Source: an uncultured Clostridia bacterium
GTDB taxonomy: Bacteria; Bacillota; Dehalobacteriia; UBA4068; CALXSR01
Length of the DNA: 43,471 bases
Assembly (NCBI GenBank): GCA_944391215.1
Contig: CALXSR010000017.1
Location: forward strand, 1-43,471
Direction of reading: 5' to 3'
The position numbers and the translations under genes are program-made. The notes beneath the pieces were generated by a model, which saw only the letters and a list, made by a program, of their open reading frames with translations, was not told the DNA's origin and ran no database searches. Shown piece after piece: positions 34,697 to 42,804 of this stretch. How positions within the stretch are numbered: the stretch's first letter is position 1; each line of letters opens with the position of its first letter.

Positions 34697-35533
34697 ATGA
34701 TACAAGATATTGCACCACATGTATTTCATAATGCTTATGCGCAAAAAAGGTCGATTCAAAGAGGAGATAAAATTCTCTGTTTTGATCAAAATCAAATTCT
34801 TTTATACAAAAATAAGAATGGCGAATATGATTTTCTTGGTTTCGATGCCTCTATTGCCACCGGTTTATTTTATTACTTATTTTCAGTTGATCAAACGGCA
34901 TATTTTTTGTTAGACAGACAATATTTAACCAATAAAATCATGATGAAATGTACCTTTTTGCCCATACAAATTTTTCGCGAATTTTCCAGTGCAAGCGGTT
35001 TTCCCATGATTATTATAACTGGTTATCATATTTATCATTGGTTACGTAAAAATCGGTTTTGCGGTTGCTGTGGCCATAAAACAGAGTATTTTGCTTCCGA
35101 ACGAGCTGTATATTGTCCGCAATGCCATAATATTATTTATCCGCAAATAGCTCCGGCTGTAGCAGTAGCAATTTTAAATGGCGATAAAATTTTATTAGCC
35201 AAAAGTGCACAAGGAAATTTTCGGCGTTTTTCTTTAATTGCCGGCTATGTGGAAGTGGGAGAAACCATAGAGCAAACGGTACATCGAGAGGTAAAAGAGG
35301 AAGTAGGATTAGAGGTAAAAAATTTGCGCTATTTTCAAAGCCAACCTTGGGGGTTAACCGGTATTGAAATGCTTGGTTTTTTTGTAGATTTGGCTGGTAG
35401 TAATAAAATTACGTTACAAAAAAACGAGCTGGCAGAGGCACGTTGGTTTTCCGCACATGAGATAGAACCGGATCTTTCTTTACATAGTTTATCATATACT
35501 ATGATTGAAACGTTTCGCAAAAAGTATGAATAG
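34697..35533 (+). CDS. nudC: NudC-like NAD(H) pyrophosphatase
   Basis: This 278-residue Nudix hydrolase cleaves NADH or NAD-capped RNA. An N-terminal domain is followed by a four-cysteine zinc ribbon (CGCCGHK and CPQCH near 120-140), the Nudix box GYVEVGETIEQ...REVKEEVG near 180 and SQPWG just after, which matches the SQPW motif specific to NudC, though the following PFP is absent. ATG at 34697 follows GAGGG by seven bases; a TTG at 34691 is too close to the site. It is convergent with the amidohydrolase gene. Confidence 0.88.
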   Translation: MIQDIAPHVFHNAYAQKRSIQRGDKILCFDQNQILLYKNKNGEYDFLGFDASIATGLFYYLFSVDQTAYFLLDRQYLTNKIMMKCTFLPIQIFREFSSASGFPMIIITGYHIYHWLRKNRFCGCCGHKTEYFASERAVYCPQCHNIIYPQIAPAVAVAILNGDKILLAKSAQGNFRRFSLIAGYVEVGETIEQTVHREVKEEVGLEVKNLRYFQSQPWGLTGIEMLGFFVDLAGSNKITLQKNELAEARWFSAHEIEPDLSLHSLSYTMIETFRKKYE

Positions 35534-35541
35534 CGATAATG

Positions 35542-35575
35542 AAAAAGCCTGGGAATGGCTCCCAGGCTTTTTTGG
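35542..35575. terminator. Bidirectional terminator between convergent genes
   Basis: AAAAAGCCTGGG at 35542-35553 pairs with CCCAGGCTTTTT at 35561-35572 around a seven-base loop, with T on both strands. Confidence 0.9.
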
Positions 35576-35576
35576 G

Positions 35577-37031
35577 TTATTCTTCGGGATAACTCAAAGG
35601 CGACATTTCTTCAATACTGCGACCAGCCCAATCCTGTTCATGAATCGCAGCCCATTTCCTGGTTGCCACATCTTGTAATTGTTCGTATAACTTTTCATAT
35701 TCCTGTTCGCTAACACGCAAATTTTTACCGTTGGCAACTAGCGTATTCCCATCTACAATAACGCGATCAATATAAACGCTTCTAGCAGTGTAAACTAATA
35801 TTTTAATAGGATCTCGATAGGGAAGGAAATCCATGTTTTTGGTATCAAAAATTACGATATCTGCTTTTGCCCCAGGAGCTAATCGACCCAAATCTTCTCT
35901 GCCCAAGGCTTTGGCGCCGCCTAAGGTTGCCATGTCAAAAATTGTTTTGGCAGATGCAGCAAAAGGATCGCCGCCTTCCATAATTTTACAGATAACGGAG
36001 GCTGCCCGCATTTCATAAAGCATATCTTGCGGAAAGGTATCTGTTCCTAAAACAACATTAATTCCTTTCTCGAGATATTGTTGTAAGCTTTCCATCGCAT
36101 AACCACGGCGTCCAACTACCCAGGGGCAATGCACCAAATTGGTTTTTGTTTCCGCCATAAGTTCCAGTTCTCCTGGCATTTTACGTGGATTTAAATGATG
36201 GCCGCTTTTTAAGTAATAGTGTGTCCAAAAAACATCCGGGCCGCATATGCCATTATCTACTAAATATTGAGCAGGAGTCACACCGTATTTTTCTACGATA
36301 TAATTATATTCTTGGACGCTTTGACCGGTATGAATGGTAATTTTCATTTTGTGTAAATCCGCTAAATGCCTTACTTCCTTTAAAAATTCTGGAGGCGTAC
36401 ATTCGTCTTCCCCGGGGAATAGCGTAATATGTACCCGATCATGGTACTTGCCGTCAAATTTTTCTTTCAACAAAACATTCTTTTCTAATTGGGAATAACC
36501 ATATTTTAAATCCGGTTCGCTATTAACGACGCTTTTCCCATCATAAGTTTTGGCGGTACCGGGACAAGAATGCATACCGATATAAGCGCGCACTCCGGAT
36601 TCGCCAATTTTTTGCACCATTTCGTCGGTAGCTTTGCCTAATTCCTGAATGGTGGTGGAGCCTTTGGGAATCATTTCCGCTAAAGAAAAATCCATAACTT
36701 TCAATAAATCTTCAATTGCCAAACCTTTGATGCCGCGATTGTATTCATAGAGGGTAGTCATATATAAGTTGGGTGTGCCGCAATCTTCAATGAAGCCTTT
36801 ATCAACAGGACCGGTACCCATATGGGCATGGACGTTGACAAAACCAGGAATAACCAATCCTCCCTTGGCATCTACCACTTCGTCTACTTGTCCTTCAAAC
36901 TTTTTCCCAACATAAATAATTTCATTTCCCTTGTATGCAATTTGTCCGTTTTTTATTAAATAGTGCCCGCCATTTTTGTAACCAACAACATGAGATGTGT
37001 TTTTGATTAAAACCGTGGAAAGGTTTTCCAT
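35577..37031 (-). CDS. Amidohydrolase (SsnA/chlorohydrolase-like)
   Basis: The 484-residue protein is a metal-dependent hydrolase of the amidohydrolase superfamily, which includes guanine and 5'-methylthioadenosine deaminases. Ligand motifs are visible: VHAH near 68-71, TIHTG near 233, the Asp in LGTDTF near 334, plus a HCPW segment. AAGGAGG precedes the ATG at 37031. Substrate is not clear; purine-type deamination or amide hydrolysis are both possible. It lies alone, next to the RHS region. Confidence 0.85.
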   Translation of the reverse strand: MENLSTVLIKNTSHVVGYKNGGHYLIKNGQIAYKGNEIIYVGKKFEGQVDEVVDAKGGLVIPGFVNVHAHMGTGPVDKGFIEDCGTPNLYMTTLYEYNRGIKGLAIEDLLKVMDFSLAEMIPKGSTTIQELGKATDEMVQKIGESGVRAYIGMHSCPGTAKTYDGKSVVNSEPDLKYGYSQLEKNVLLKEKFDGKYHDRVHITLFPGEDECTPPEFLKEVRHLADLHKMKITIHTGQSVQEYNYIVEKYGVTPAQYLVDNGICGPDVFWTHYYLKSGHHLNPRKMPGELELMAETKTNLVHCPWVVGRRGYAMESLQQYLEKGINVVLGTDTFPQDMLYEMRAASVICKIMEGGDPFAASAKTIFDMATLGGAKALGREDLGRLAPGAKADIVIFDTKNMDFLPYRDPIKILVYTARSVYIDRVIVDGNTLVANGKNLRVSEQEYEKLYEQLQDVATRKWAAIHEQDWAGRSIEEMSPLSYPEE

Positions 37032-37260
37032 CTTCTTATCCTCCTTTTTTCTATCCAGTATTTTGCGTGTTTAGCGGGTCATAAATTGTGAGATGAATTT
37101 TTATGCATAGCTCTATTATTAAAGGTGCTTTTATAAAAATCCTGCAGTTTGCTAAAAAATTAAATATTAAATACAGAAAATTTTGAACTATTGTCGCATT
37201 ATGTCAAAGCAAATATGATGAAATTGTGAAAATAGAGGGATAAAATATAACCGAAAATAA
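37032..37260. other. AT-rich gap at the edge of the RHS region
   Basis: No gene, terminator or convincing promoter is visible in these 229 bases. The RHS frame begins just after an in-frame TAA at 37258 without a start codon or ribosome binding site, so this gap probably contains the point where the 5' part of the RHS gene was lost. Confidence 0.4.
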
Positions 37261-39353
37261 GAAAAAACGCAATATGATCCTTTGGGCAGAATAACAAATA
37301 TAACTTTTTTTGATAAAAATGACCAGCAAATGCAGGAAACGCGGTTGGATTACGATGAAGCCTTTTTAGATGGCGCAGAATGGATTTTAAAACTTAGCGT
37401 CCAGCAAGCCGCAAACATAGAAGACGAAAAAAGCCATATTTTAGAAAAAAGATATTATTTTAACCGTCTAAACCGTTTTATAGCGGAAGAAAAAAACAAG
37501 ATGGAACATGGGTTAGATAGAAGCAGTAGCGAATATAATTATTGAGATGCCGTTACTAAAACAACTGATTTTTTAGGCAATAGCGCCTTGTATCGTTATA
37601 TTCCATTACATCAACAAGTGGAAAGTAAAAATGCGCTAAGGGAAATAACGATTACTCATTATGATTTTTTTGGTAATATGACTATGCAGCAAAATAGTAA
37701 TGGAGAAGAAATTCGGTATACTTACAACCGATTAAACCAGTTAATAAAAAAATCAGTTCCTTTTGATGAGGAACAAAGAGCGGAACAGCTATTTTATTAT
37801 GACGATAATGGCAATTTGTTGAAAAGCATTGATGCAGATGGGTATATGGTCGAAAATCAATATAACAACTTAAATCAACAGATTGCTACTGCCAATCAAA
37901 TTGATACGCAAAACAAAATGGTCACCCAAATGGAATACGATAGCTTAGGAAATATATTATCCGTTGTGGTCGGAGCAAGCAGTATAAAGGCACAAGACGG
38001 TCAAAAATAAGTTCTTATACTTATGATCAGTTTAACCAACTCATCCAATTAATCGATGGAAATGGTTTTGTTATTAATTACCAATATGAACCTAATGGCA
38101 ATTTAAGTAAAAAAACAGATCGCAACGGTATTACAACCTCCTATACTTATGACGGATTAAATCGTATGGTTGCTACTAGTAATGATAAAGATGGGGGCAA
38201 AAGGACAATAAAAGTTAGTTACGATGCTTTATGGAATATGAAAAATTCACAAAGCGGGGATATTTACAACGAATACGTATACGATGAAAACGGTCGATTA
38301 ACTGGTGTTTTCTATGAAGGGAATTTAAAACAAACCATTTCTTATGATGCCAATAATAATATCATTGGTTATCAAATTTATCGTGGAGAAGAATTGTTAA
38401 AAGAAGTTGGGTTTCAATACGATAAGCGAAATAGACCAGTAACAATTATTGACGATGGCATTCGGCATCAATATGAGTATGATGAGATTGGTAATCTGGC
38501 TTGGCAAGAAAACGGTGCGACCAGGGAAGAAATTTATTATCAATACTATCCCAATGGCAGCCTGAAAAATATGAGCCACATGCAAGGACAAAACGCTATT
38601 CGTTATGCTGATTTTTTTTATGATAAAAGGGGAACCCGTATCGGTAGCGAAATAAATGGAGAGAAAACAACTTATCTTTATAACGGCCTTTCGCGATTAA
38701 AATCCGTTTTGGAACCGGATGGTTCGATAACCGATTATACCTTTGATAGCCGTAATAATATTACGCAAACCATGCAAATAGCAGATGGTATCAGTCAAAA
38801 AACAGATTATTATTATGACGCAAATAATCGATTGCTATTGCAGGAACAAGAAATGCAGGGTATGGTTGGCAATATCTCTTTTTCCTATGATGACGAGGGC
38901 AATCAGCCCCGTAAAAATACGGTTTGGGATAGTAGTAACGGCATTTTGCAAAAAAACACAGAAACCTTTACTTATAATGGTTTTAACCAGCTTAGCAAAT
39001 ATGAAAATGAGCAAGGTTTTACCGAGTACCGTTATGATTATAACGGTTTGCGCTGCAGCAAAGAAAAAATGCTATTAGACCAAGAAAGCAATTTGTATTA
39101 TTTGCGCGGCCGTTATTATGATTCCAGCAGCCAACGAATGATTACAGAAGACCCTGTTAAAAATGGTTTGAATTGGTATATTTATGGTGGTAATAATCCG
39201 ATAAGCTTTTTTGACCCAAGCGGTTTTGAACCTGTATCATTACGGGAAGAAGTAGAAAAAGCTGGCGGCAGCGTGTATTATAACCAAAGTACGGGAGAAA
39301 GTACTTATGTAATTAATGGGCAAAGATATTACAAATTCAAAATGGTAAAATGA
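37261..39353 (+). pseudogene. RHS-repeat protein, 5'-truncated and broken
   Basis: The translation carries repeated YD-type RHS motifs (YDPLGRITNI, YDDNGNLL, YDENGRLTG and others) and ends with the core signature YYLRGRYYDSSSQRMITEDP...YGGNNPISFFDPSG. RHS proteins form shells around a C-terminal toxin. Three defects are seen: no N-terminal delivery or signal region, an in-frame TGA at 37543-37545, and a frameshift near the A run at 38003-38007 that one added A would repair. After the core, a new variable tip begins and the frame is lost again near 39333. It is not expected to make a functional protein. Confidence 0.88.
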
Positions 39354-39853
39354 TGATTGATAGTAGCGAATTACAGAAGCATGGTATTGCGATGAGCTAT
39401 TCCAATGATGAGTTTGATGCTTTAGGTCTTAAATCTATTAAAAGTAATTCTTTAATGGAGACTATCCCATATGTAATACAAACAAAACCACAGCTGATAC
39501 TTTCAAGTAAGATGAAGCCTAGTAAGTTGCCACGTCACGGTGAGCCCAGTACAACTCAGACTCTATTAAACCCAGATGGTACCATTAAACAGGAAAGAAC
39601 TTATGGCTCTGATGGAGATGCAGCAAAAGATGTCAATTATAATCATGCTGGATATAAACATAAATTCCCCCATGAACACGTATGGGAAAATGGGAAACGG
39701 GGAGCAGGCATTCCCTTATCAGAAGATGGAAACAAAAAGAATACTACACAAGAGATAGGAAAATGGTTGGCTGGCGGTAGTATTTTATATTGGGTGGTTA
39801 TTTCTGAGGGTAGCAGACTTTTTCCACCAAGGAACTTAATACCAATACCATAA
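39350..39853 (+). CDS. Polymorphic-toxin-like C-terminal tip
   Basis: This 167-residue frame overlaps the RHS stop codon by four bases and has no ribosome binding site, so it is probably the tip of the RHS protein in another frame. One added A at 39333-39335 would fuse the two. It contains LNPDGTIKQERTYGSDGDA and then DVNYNH...FPHEHVWENGKR, a His-rich pattern common in polymorphic toxin tips and suggestive of a nuclease. I cannot name the family. The neighbour downstream is a probable immunity gene. Confidence 0.55.
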   Translation: MMIDSSELQKHGIAMSYSNDEFDALGLKSIKSNSLMETIPYVIQTKPQLILSSKMKPSKLPRHGEPSTTQTLLNPDGTIKQERTYGSDGDAAKDVNYNHAGYKHKFPHEHVWENGKRGAGIPLSEDGNKKNTTQEIGKWLAGGSILYWVVISEGSRLFPPRNLIPIP

Positions 39854-39882
39854 TTATTTTAATGAAGGGAGAAAAAAACATA

Positions 39883-40353
39883 ATGAATGTAAATGACATC
39901 GTTGCTCTAGATATTATTACTGAAAATAAATATTCAAATTATCTATATAAAATATTTAGAAATACGAATGTAAGACATTATTATTGGGACGTTATTACCG
40001 ATGGCACTATTATAAATAGAGAAAACATGGAACAAAACATTTTCACAAAGGATGTTTTATCTGGAGATGAGTTTTTAGATTGTATTAAACACAAAGACTA
40101 CTATCTTATTTTTGTTGACCTAAAGGCTTATTCCAGAAAAGATGATATAAGGGAAATCACAACTTTTTCTGAATTTTTAGAAAGTAATTGTAAAATTATT
40201 TTTCTTTGTGCAGATACGGTTGAATGCACTGTTATTTGTAAGGATATTCAGACACTAGAAATCATTTATAATAATTGTTTAGAAGATGCTTTTATTAGTG
40301 TCGAGAAAAAATCGGTTATGGATATGCAAAATAGAGAAATGTATGCCTTCTAA
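39883..40353 (+). CDS. DUF2691-like protein, probable immunity protein
   Basis: The 156-residue cytoplasmic protein has no signal peptide. The patterns HYYWDVITDG near 37, YYLIFVDLKAY near 81 and the acidic stretch after it resemble DUF2691. Its place 29 bases after a toxin-like tip, and its acidic small fold, fit an immunity protein that would neutralise that toxin. The open frame starts at 39862, but AAGGGAG at 39864 suits the ATG at 39883 better. The role is inferred from position. Confidence 0.55.
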   Translation: MNVNDIVALDIITENKYSNYLYKIFRNTNVRHYYWDVITDGTIINRENMEQNIFTKDVLSGDEFLDCIKHKDYYLIFVDLKAYSRKDDIREITTFSEFLESNCKIIFLCADTVECTVICKDIQTLEIIYNNCLEDAFISVEKKSVMDMQNREMYAF

Positions 40354-40362
40354 AACAAAGAG

Positions 40363-40410
40363 GAGCCACCAAAGGCAGCTGCCGATAAGGACGTATTGAA
40401 AACAAACTAA
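40363..40410 (+). pseudogene. Possible 3' fragment of a mobile-element gene
   Basis: A short frame reading EPPKAAADKDVLKTN ends in TAA. Its codon use is unlike the AT-rich DNA before it, and it sits where base composition changes. It may be the tail of a larger element gene cut at the left boundary. Evidence is thin. Confidence 0.2.
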
Positions 40411-40437
40411 CTTAACGGCTGGCAGACAGGTTGCAAC

Positions 40438-40480
40438 AAAAAGCGGGTAAGAAGTCAAAAACTTCTTGCCCGCTTTTTCT
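40438..40480. terminator. Terminator-like hairpin
   Basis: An 18-base-pair stem with one wobble pair, a five-base loop and five T. It reads as a terminator on both strands. Confidence 0.75.
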
Positions 40481-40621
40481 ATGCTGCGTGGAACAATAGA
40501 ACCGCATTTTTCCGCTTTCGAGGGTTATGATATTGCTTACCCTGCTTCTGCCCTCTGCAAGCTGCATAAATCAAGGTTTTTTACCCGTCTAATTATCCCG
40601 CAAGAATAAACATAGTAAATT

Positions 40622-40655
40622 GAGGGCGGCAAGCGGTGTATCCGTTTGCGCCCTC
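40622..40655. terminator. GC-rich hairpin without T tract
   Basis: GAGGGCG pairs with CGCCCTC, with AAGCGG and CCGTTT extending the stem. Only two T follow, so it may be structural rather than a terminator. Confidence 0.45.
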
Positions 40656-40680
40656 TTGACTACCCAACAGCAGAGGTGGG

Positions 40681-40730
40681 AAAAGCCGTCAAGGACGCGA
40701 AGCGTGAAGTTTATCCTTGACGGCTTTTTC
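40681..40730. terminator. Terminator-like hairpin after the Tn916-type genes
   Basis: AAAAGCCGTCAAGGA pairs with TCCTTGACGGCTTTT over 15 bases with an 18-base loop. On the minus strand it lies just downstream of the HTH gene. Confidence 0.75.
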
Positions 40731-40745
40731 TGTCTTTGCTATTCG

Positions 40746-40955
40746 TCATCTGTCAAAGCGGAACTTGGGTAGTGCTTCCATTAAGGACGCTTTGAGGTGA
40801 TCTTGAATATCGTCGTTGATACACCCTTGAAAGTAGGACAGATACTTGATATAGCCGATATAGTTTTGAATGACGGTGTTCACCGCTTCCGGCTCCCCAG
40901 CAGCTGCCTTTACAATCGTTTCATAGGGCAGCAAATTGTACTTCCTATTCTTCAT
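40746..40955 (-). CDS. Tn916 orf8-type helix-turn-helix protein
   Basis: The 69-residue protein has the sequence pattern of the small conserved HTH proteins of Tn916-family elements: MKNRKYNLLPYETIVKA at the start, then YIKYLSYFQG, and KFRFDR at the end. These act with the orf7 sigma-like protein to control excision and transfer. Its start overlaps the end of the sigma-like gene by 11 bases, so the two are translationally coupled. The excisionase and integrase that would normally follow are missing. Confidence 0.85.
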   Translation of the reverse strand: MKNRKYNLLPYETIVKAAAGEPEAVNTVIQNYIGYIKYLSYFQGCINDDIQDHLKASLMEALPKFRFDR

Positions 40956-41385
40956 CTTCTAACGCCTCCATTTCTTTTCGCATGAAGCGCAAGGCAACCT
41001 TTCGCCTGCGGAAAACTGCGCTTCTGCTAATTCCGTATATCCAACCGATTTCTGTATCGCTGTAACCGAGATAGTACCGCAAAAACAGGACTTCCCGCCG
41101 CTTTTCCGGCAGACGCAAAAGCGCGGCTGCTAACTGTTCGCTTTCTACAATGACCGTTTTTCCGCGAACGGTAAAAGTGGTAGGCATATCGTATTTCACA
41201 AAATACTCGTCTGTTGTAGTAACAGGCTCAAAATCAAACTCACGAAGATAGTCAAGGGACACTTCAAATTGCTGTTTTTTCCGCAGTTTCTTGTAAACGC
41301 CCAGCGCCGCATGATAAAGGACAATCTTGTAAAAGGCTGCAAAGGTGTACTCGATATGCTCTTTGTATTGCTCTGAATAGTTCAT
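40945..41385 (-). CDS. Tn916 orf7-type sigma-like protein
   Basis: This 146-residue protein resembles the sigma-70 region 4 proteins encoded as orf7 in Tn916-family elements. The C-terminal half (LPEKRREVLFLRYYLGYSDT and ISRSAVFRRRK) is a region 4 HTH that would recognise the -35 element. GGGGGTGA lies ahead of the ATG at 41385. It precedes the orf8-type gene. In Tn916 the pair regulates xis-int and transfer genes. Confidence 0.88.
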   Translation of the reverse strand: MNYSEQYKEHIEYTFAAFYKIVLYHAALGVYKKLRKKQQFEVSLDYLREFDFEPVTTTDEYFVKYDMPTTFTVRGKTVIVESEQLAAALLRLPEKRREVLFLRYYLGYSDTEIGWIYGISRSAVFRRRKVALRFMRKEMEALEDEE

Positions 41386-41423
41386 TGTTTCACCCCCTTT
41401 CTTCCCGATAGGGGCTATTACAA

Positions 41424-41460
41424 CAAACGCCTACGCAGCATAAAGCGGCATAGGCGTTTG
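41424..41460. promoter_or_regulatory. Hairpin between leader ORF and sigma-like gene
   Basis: CAAACGCCTA at 41424-41433 pairs with TAGGCGTTTG at 41451-41460. On the minus strand it comes after the leader ORF and before the sigma-like gene. It lacks a good T tract; an attenuator or protective structure is possible. Confidence 0.5.
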
Positions 41461-41475
41461 GGTAATATGAATTAT

Positions 41476-41586
41476 TTAAGCAATCAATATGATTTGTCTG
41501 TTCATCTTCGTAGCCGCAAAATCCCGTTGTAGGAAACAGGCTTTTTTTGATGATTGACAACGGTTAAGAGTATAGAAAAAGAACAT
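41476..41586 (-). CDS. Possible leader peptide
   Basis: A 36-residue frame starts MFFFYTLNRCQSSKKACF with a strong GGGAGGT site six bases upstream (41592-41598 on the plus strand). A longer version from the ATG at 41613 has 45 residues. It is upstream of a hairpin and of the orf7-type gene in the same direction, the arrangement of ribosome-dependent leader peptides such as those before antibiotic-resistance genes on Tn916-family elements. No resistance gene follows here. It may be the remnant of one. Confidence 0.4.
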   Translation of the reverse strand: MFFFYTLNRCQSSKKACFLQRDFAATKMNRQIILIA

Positions 41587-41807
41587 GGCGATACCTCCCA
41601 ATGCGTTAAGCATTTGATACCGCCATATCCTTATAAAAGAGTGACTTTAACACCCTCTCTGTAATTTCGCTTTTGAAAAAGAAAACAGCGGCTTTGATTT
41701 TATTTCAAAACCGCCGTTAGGTCGCTTATATTTTGTTGGGCGCGTGAAAATTCTGCCGCCAAACAACGGTTTTTTTTATTTCCCGTTGGGCAGAATTTTA
41801 TAACCAT

Positions 41808-42745
41808 TTAGTTATTCATTTTTGCCATGAGTTCTCTAAATTCTATGCAGTCACGAAGAAACGCATATTCAGCATTATTGCTTAGTTCTTCACAAAAAGA
41901 AGCTGCCACTTTACTTGATAAAGACGTTACGCCATTATCCTCTGTGCATTGATACAGCTTACAATCCTGCGGTGTCCATTCTTTTCTCATAGCAGGCAAC
42001 ATTTTTTTGAGAATGGATAAACTCTCATCTTTGCTTTTCTTATCTATGGCAAGCAGCAAATGGGCATTGTAACGCATCCACTCTGGGAAACAAAATTGAC
42101 GAGTAATAGTTTCGTACATATCCGCAAAAAATTCTGCGTTGTTGTTATATTTTTCAAGCAAAGCTATTTCAAGCATATTTATTAAGGCGGTTTGTATATC
42201 TGTAACGCTTTTAAGCACTCTGTGCTCCCATATTTTTTCTGCGTCCTCATATTTTTTTTGCTTATGATAAAGAATTGCAAGCTGTTCTTCTCTATCTATC
42301 GTTGAGAACGGGAGCATATTGATTAGTTCTTCTGCTTTTGAATATTCGCCCCTGTTTCTTGCATAGGAAATCAGCATACTAATTGCTGTATCTCTAATTT
42401 CGGGAATTTCATTTACAGACAGCCTTTTATAAAAAGTTTCAAAAGTTTCCCGGTATTGCTCTGGCTCTGGTACACTATAAAGGAATAATGCGCCGTCTAA
42501 ATACAGCGTAGCGGAGTATAGCAGTTTATCACAAGTAGGATATTCATGTATTTTGTCGATTGCCATTTGAAAAGCCGACATATAGTTTTGCTCTTGAACA
42601 ACCTTATCAAGTTCATTGACAAAATTCTCAATCTCAATATCTGTTAAATCCTCATTGAATGACAAAAGCGTATTCAAATCAATTTTTAACAGACGGGCAA
42701 GAGCCGGTAAAAGGGTTATATCTGGATATGTGCTACCCGTTTCCC
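41808..42745 (-). pseudogene. XRE-type regulator with helical repeats, HTH domain truncated
   Basis: The visible product is about 312 residues. It begins inside the end of an XRE helix-turn-helix domain: ETGSTYPDITLLPALARL, then LLKIDLNTLLSF. The remainder is a tetratricopeptide-like helical array. In such regulators the motif reads WETGS; here the preceding codon is AGG, not TGG, and an in-frame TAA follows two codons upstream. The reading frame lost its start and most of the DNA-binding domain at about 42745, where sequence flanking the serine recombinase begins. The TTG at 42677 is an internal Leu. Confidence 0.75.
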
Positions 42746-42765
42746 TTAGTTAAAGATATTGTTTT

Positions 42766-42803
42766 ATCTGAGTGCCAGAATTTGCTGACACTCAGATTTT
42801 TGT
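42766..42803 (-). terminator. Terminator of the serine recombinase
   Basis: ATCTGAGTGCCAG at 42766-42778 pairs with CTGACACTCAGAT at 42785-42797. On the minus strand it comes directly after the recombinase stop codon. The run after it is short. Confidence 0.6.
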
Positions 42804-42804
42804 A

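Larger units (their letters stand above)
40411..40745. other. Hairpin-rich gap at the left edge of the Tn916-like remnant
   Basis: The gap contains three strong hairpins: 40438-40478 (AAAAAGCGGG with CCCGCTTTTT), 40622-40655 (GAGGGCG with CGCCCTC) and 40681-40729 (AAAAGCCGTCAAGGA with its complement). A 42-residue frame at 40481-40609 starts MLRGTIEPHFSAFEGY without a ribosome binding site, directly after a T tract; I do not count it as a gene. Composition is clearly GC-richer than the RHS region. Confidence 0.55.
41386..41807. other. Gap with leader-like ORF and hairpins
   Basis: This 422-base stretch holds a leader-peptide-like frame (41476-41586, minus), a long hairpin at 41424-41460 and an imperfect hairpin at 41585-41626 that buries the leader ribosome binding site. 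A further C- and T-rich stretch near 41690-41800 may pair as well (GCGGC with GCCGC). No larger gene is seen. Confidence 0.45.

Noticed and set aside
37261..39353. In-frame TGA at 37543 as recoded tryptophan
   Set aside because: The window uses TGA as an ordinary stop elsewhere (for example in yebC-region and recombinase genes). A nearby frameshift and missing 5' end make decay the simpler reading.
40481..40609. A 42-residue frame beginning MLRGTIEPHF as a gene
   Set aside because: It starts directly after a terminator T tract and has no ribosome binding site or promoter.
40797..40985. Rightward frame opposite the orf7 and orf8 genes
   Set aside because: It is the complement of clear Tn916-type genes.
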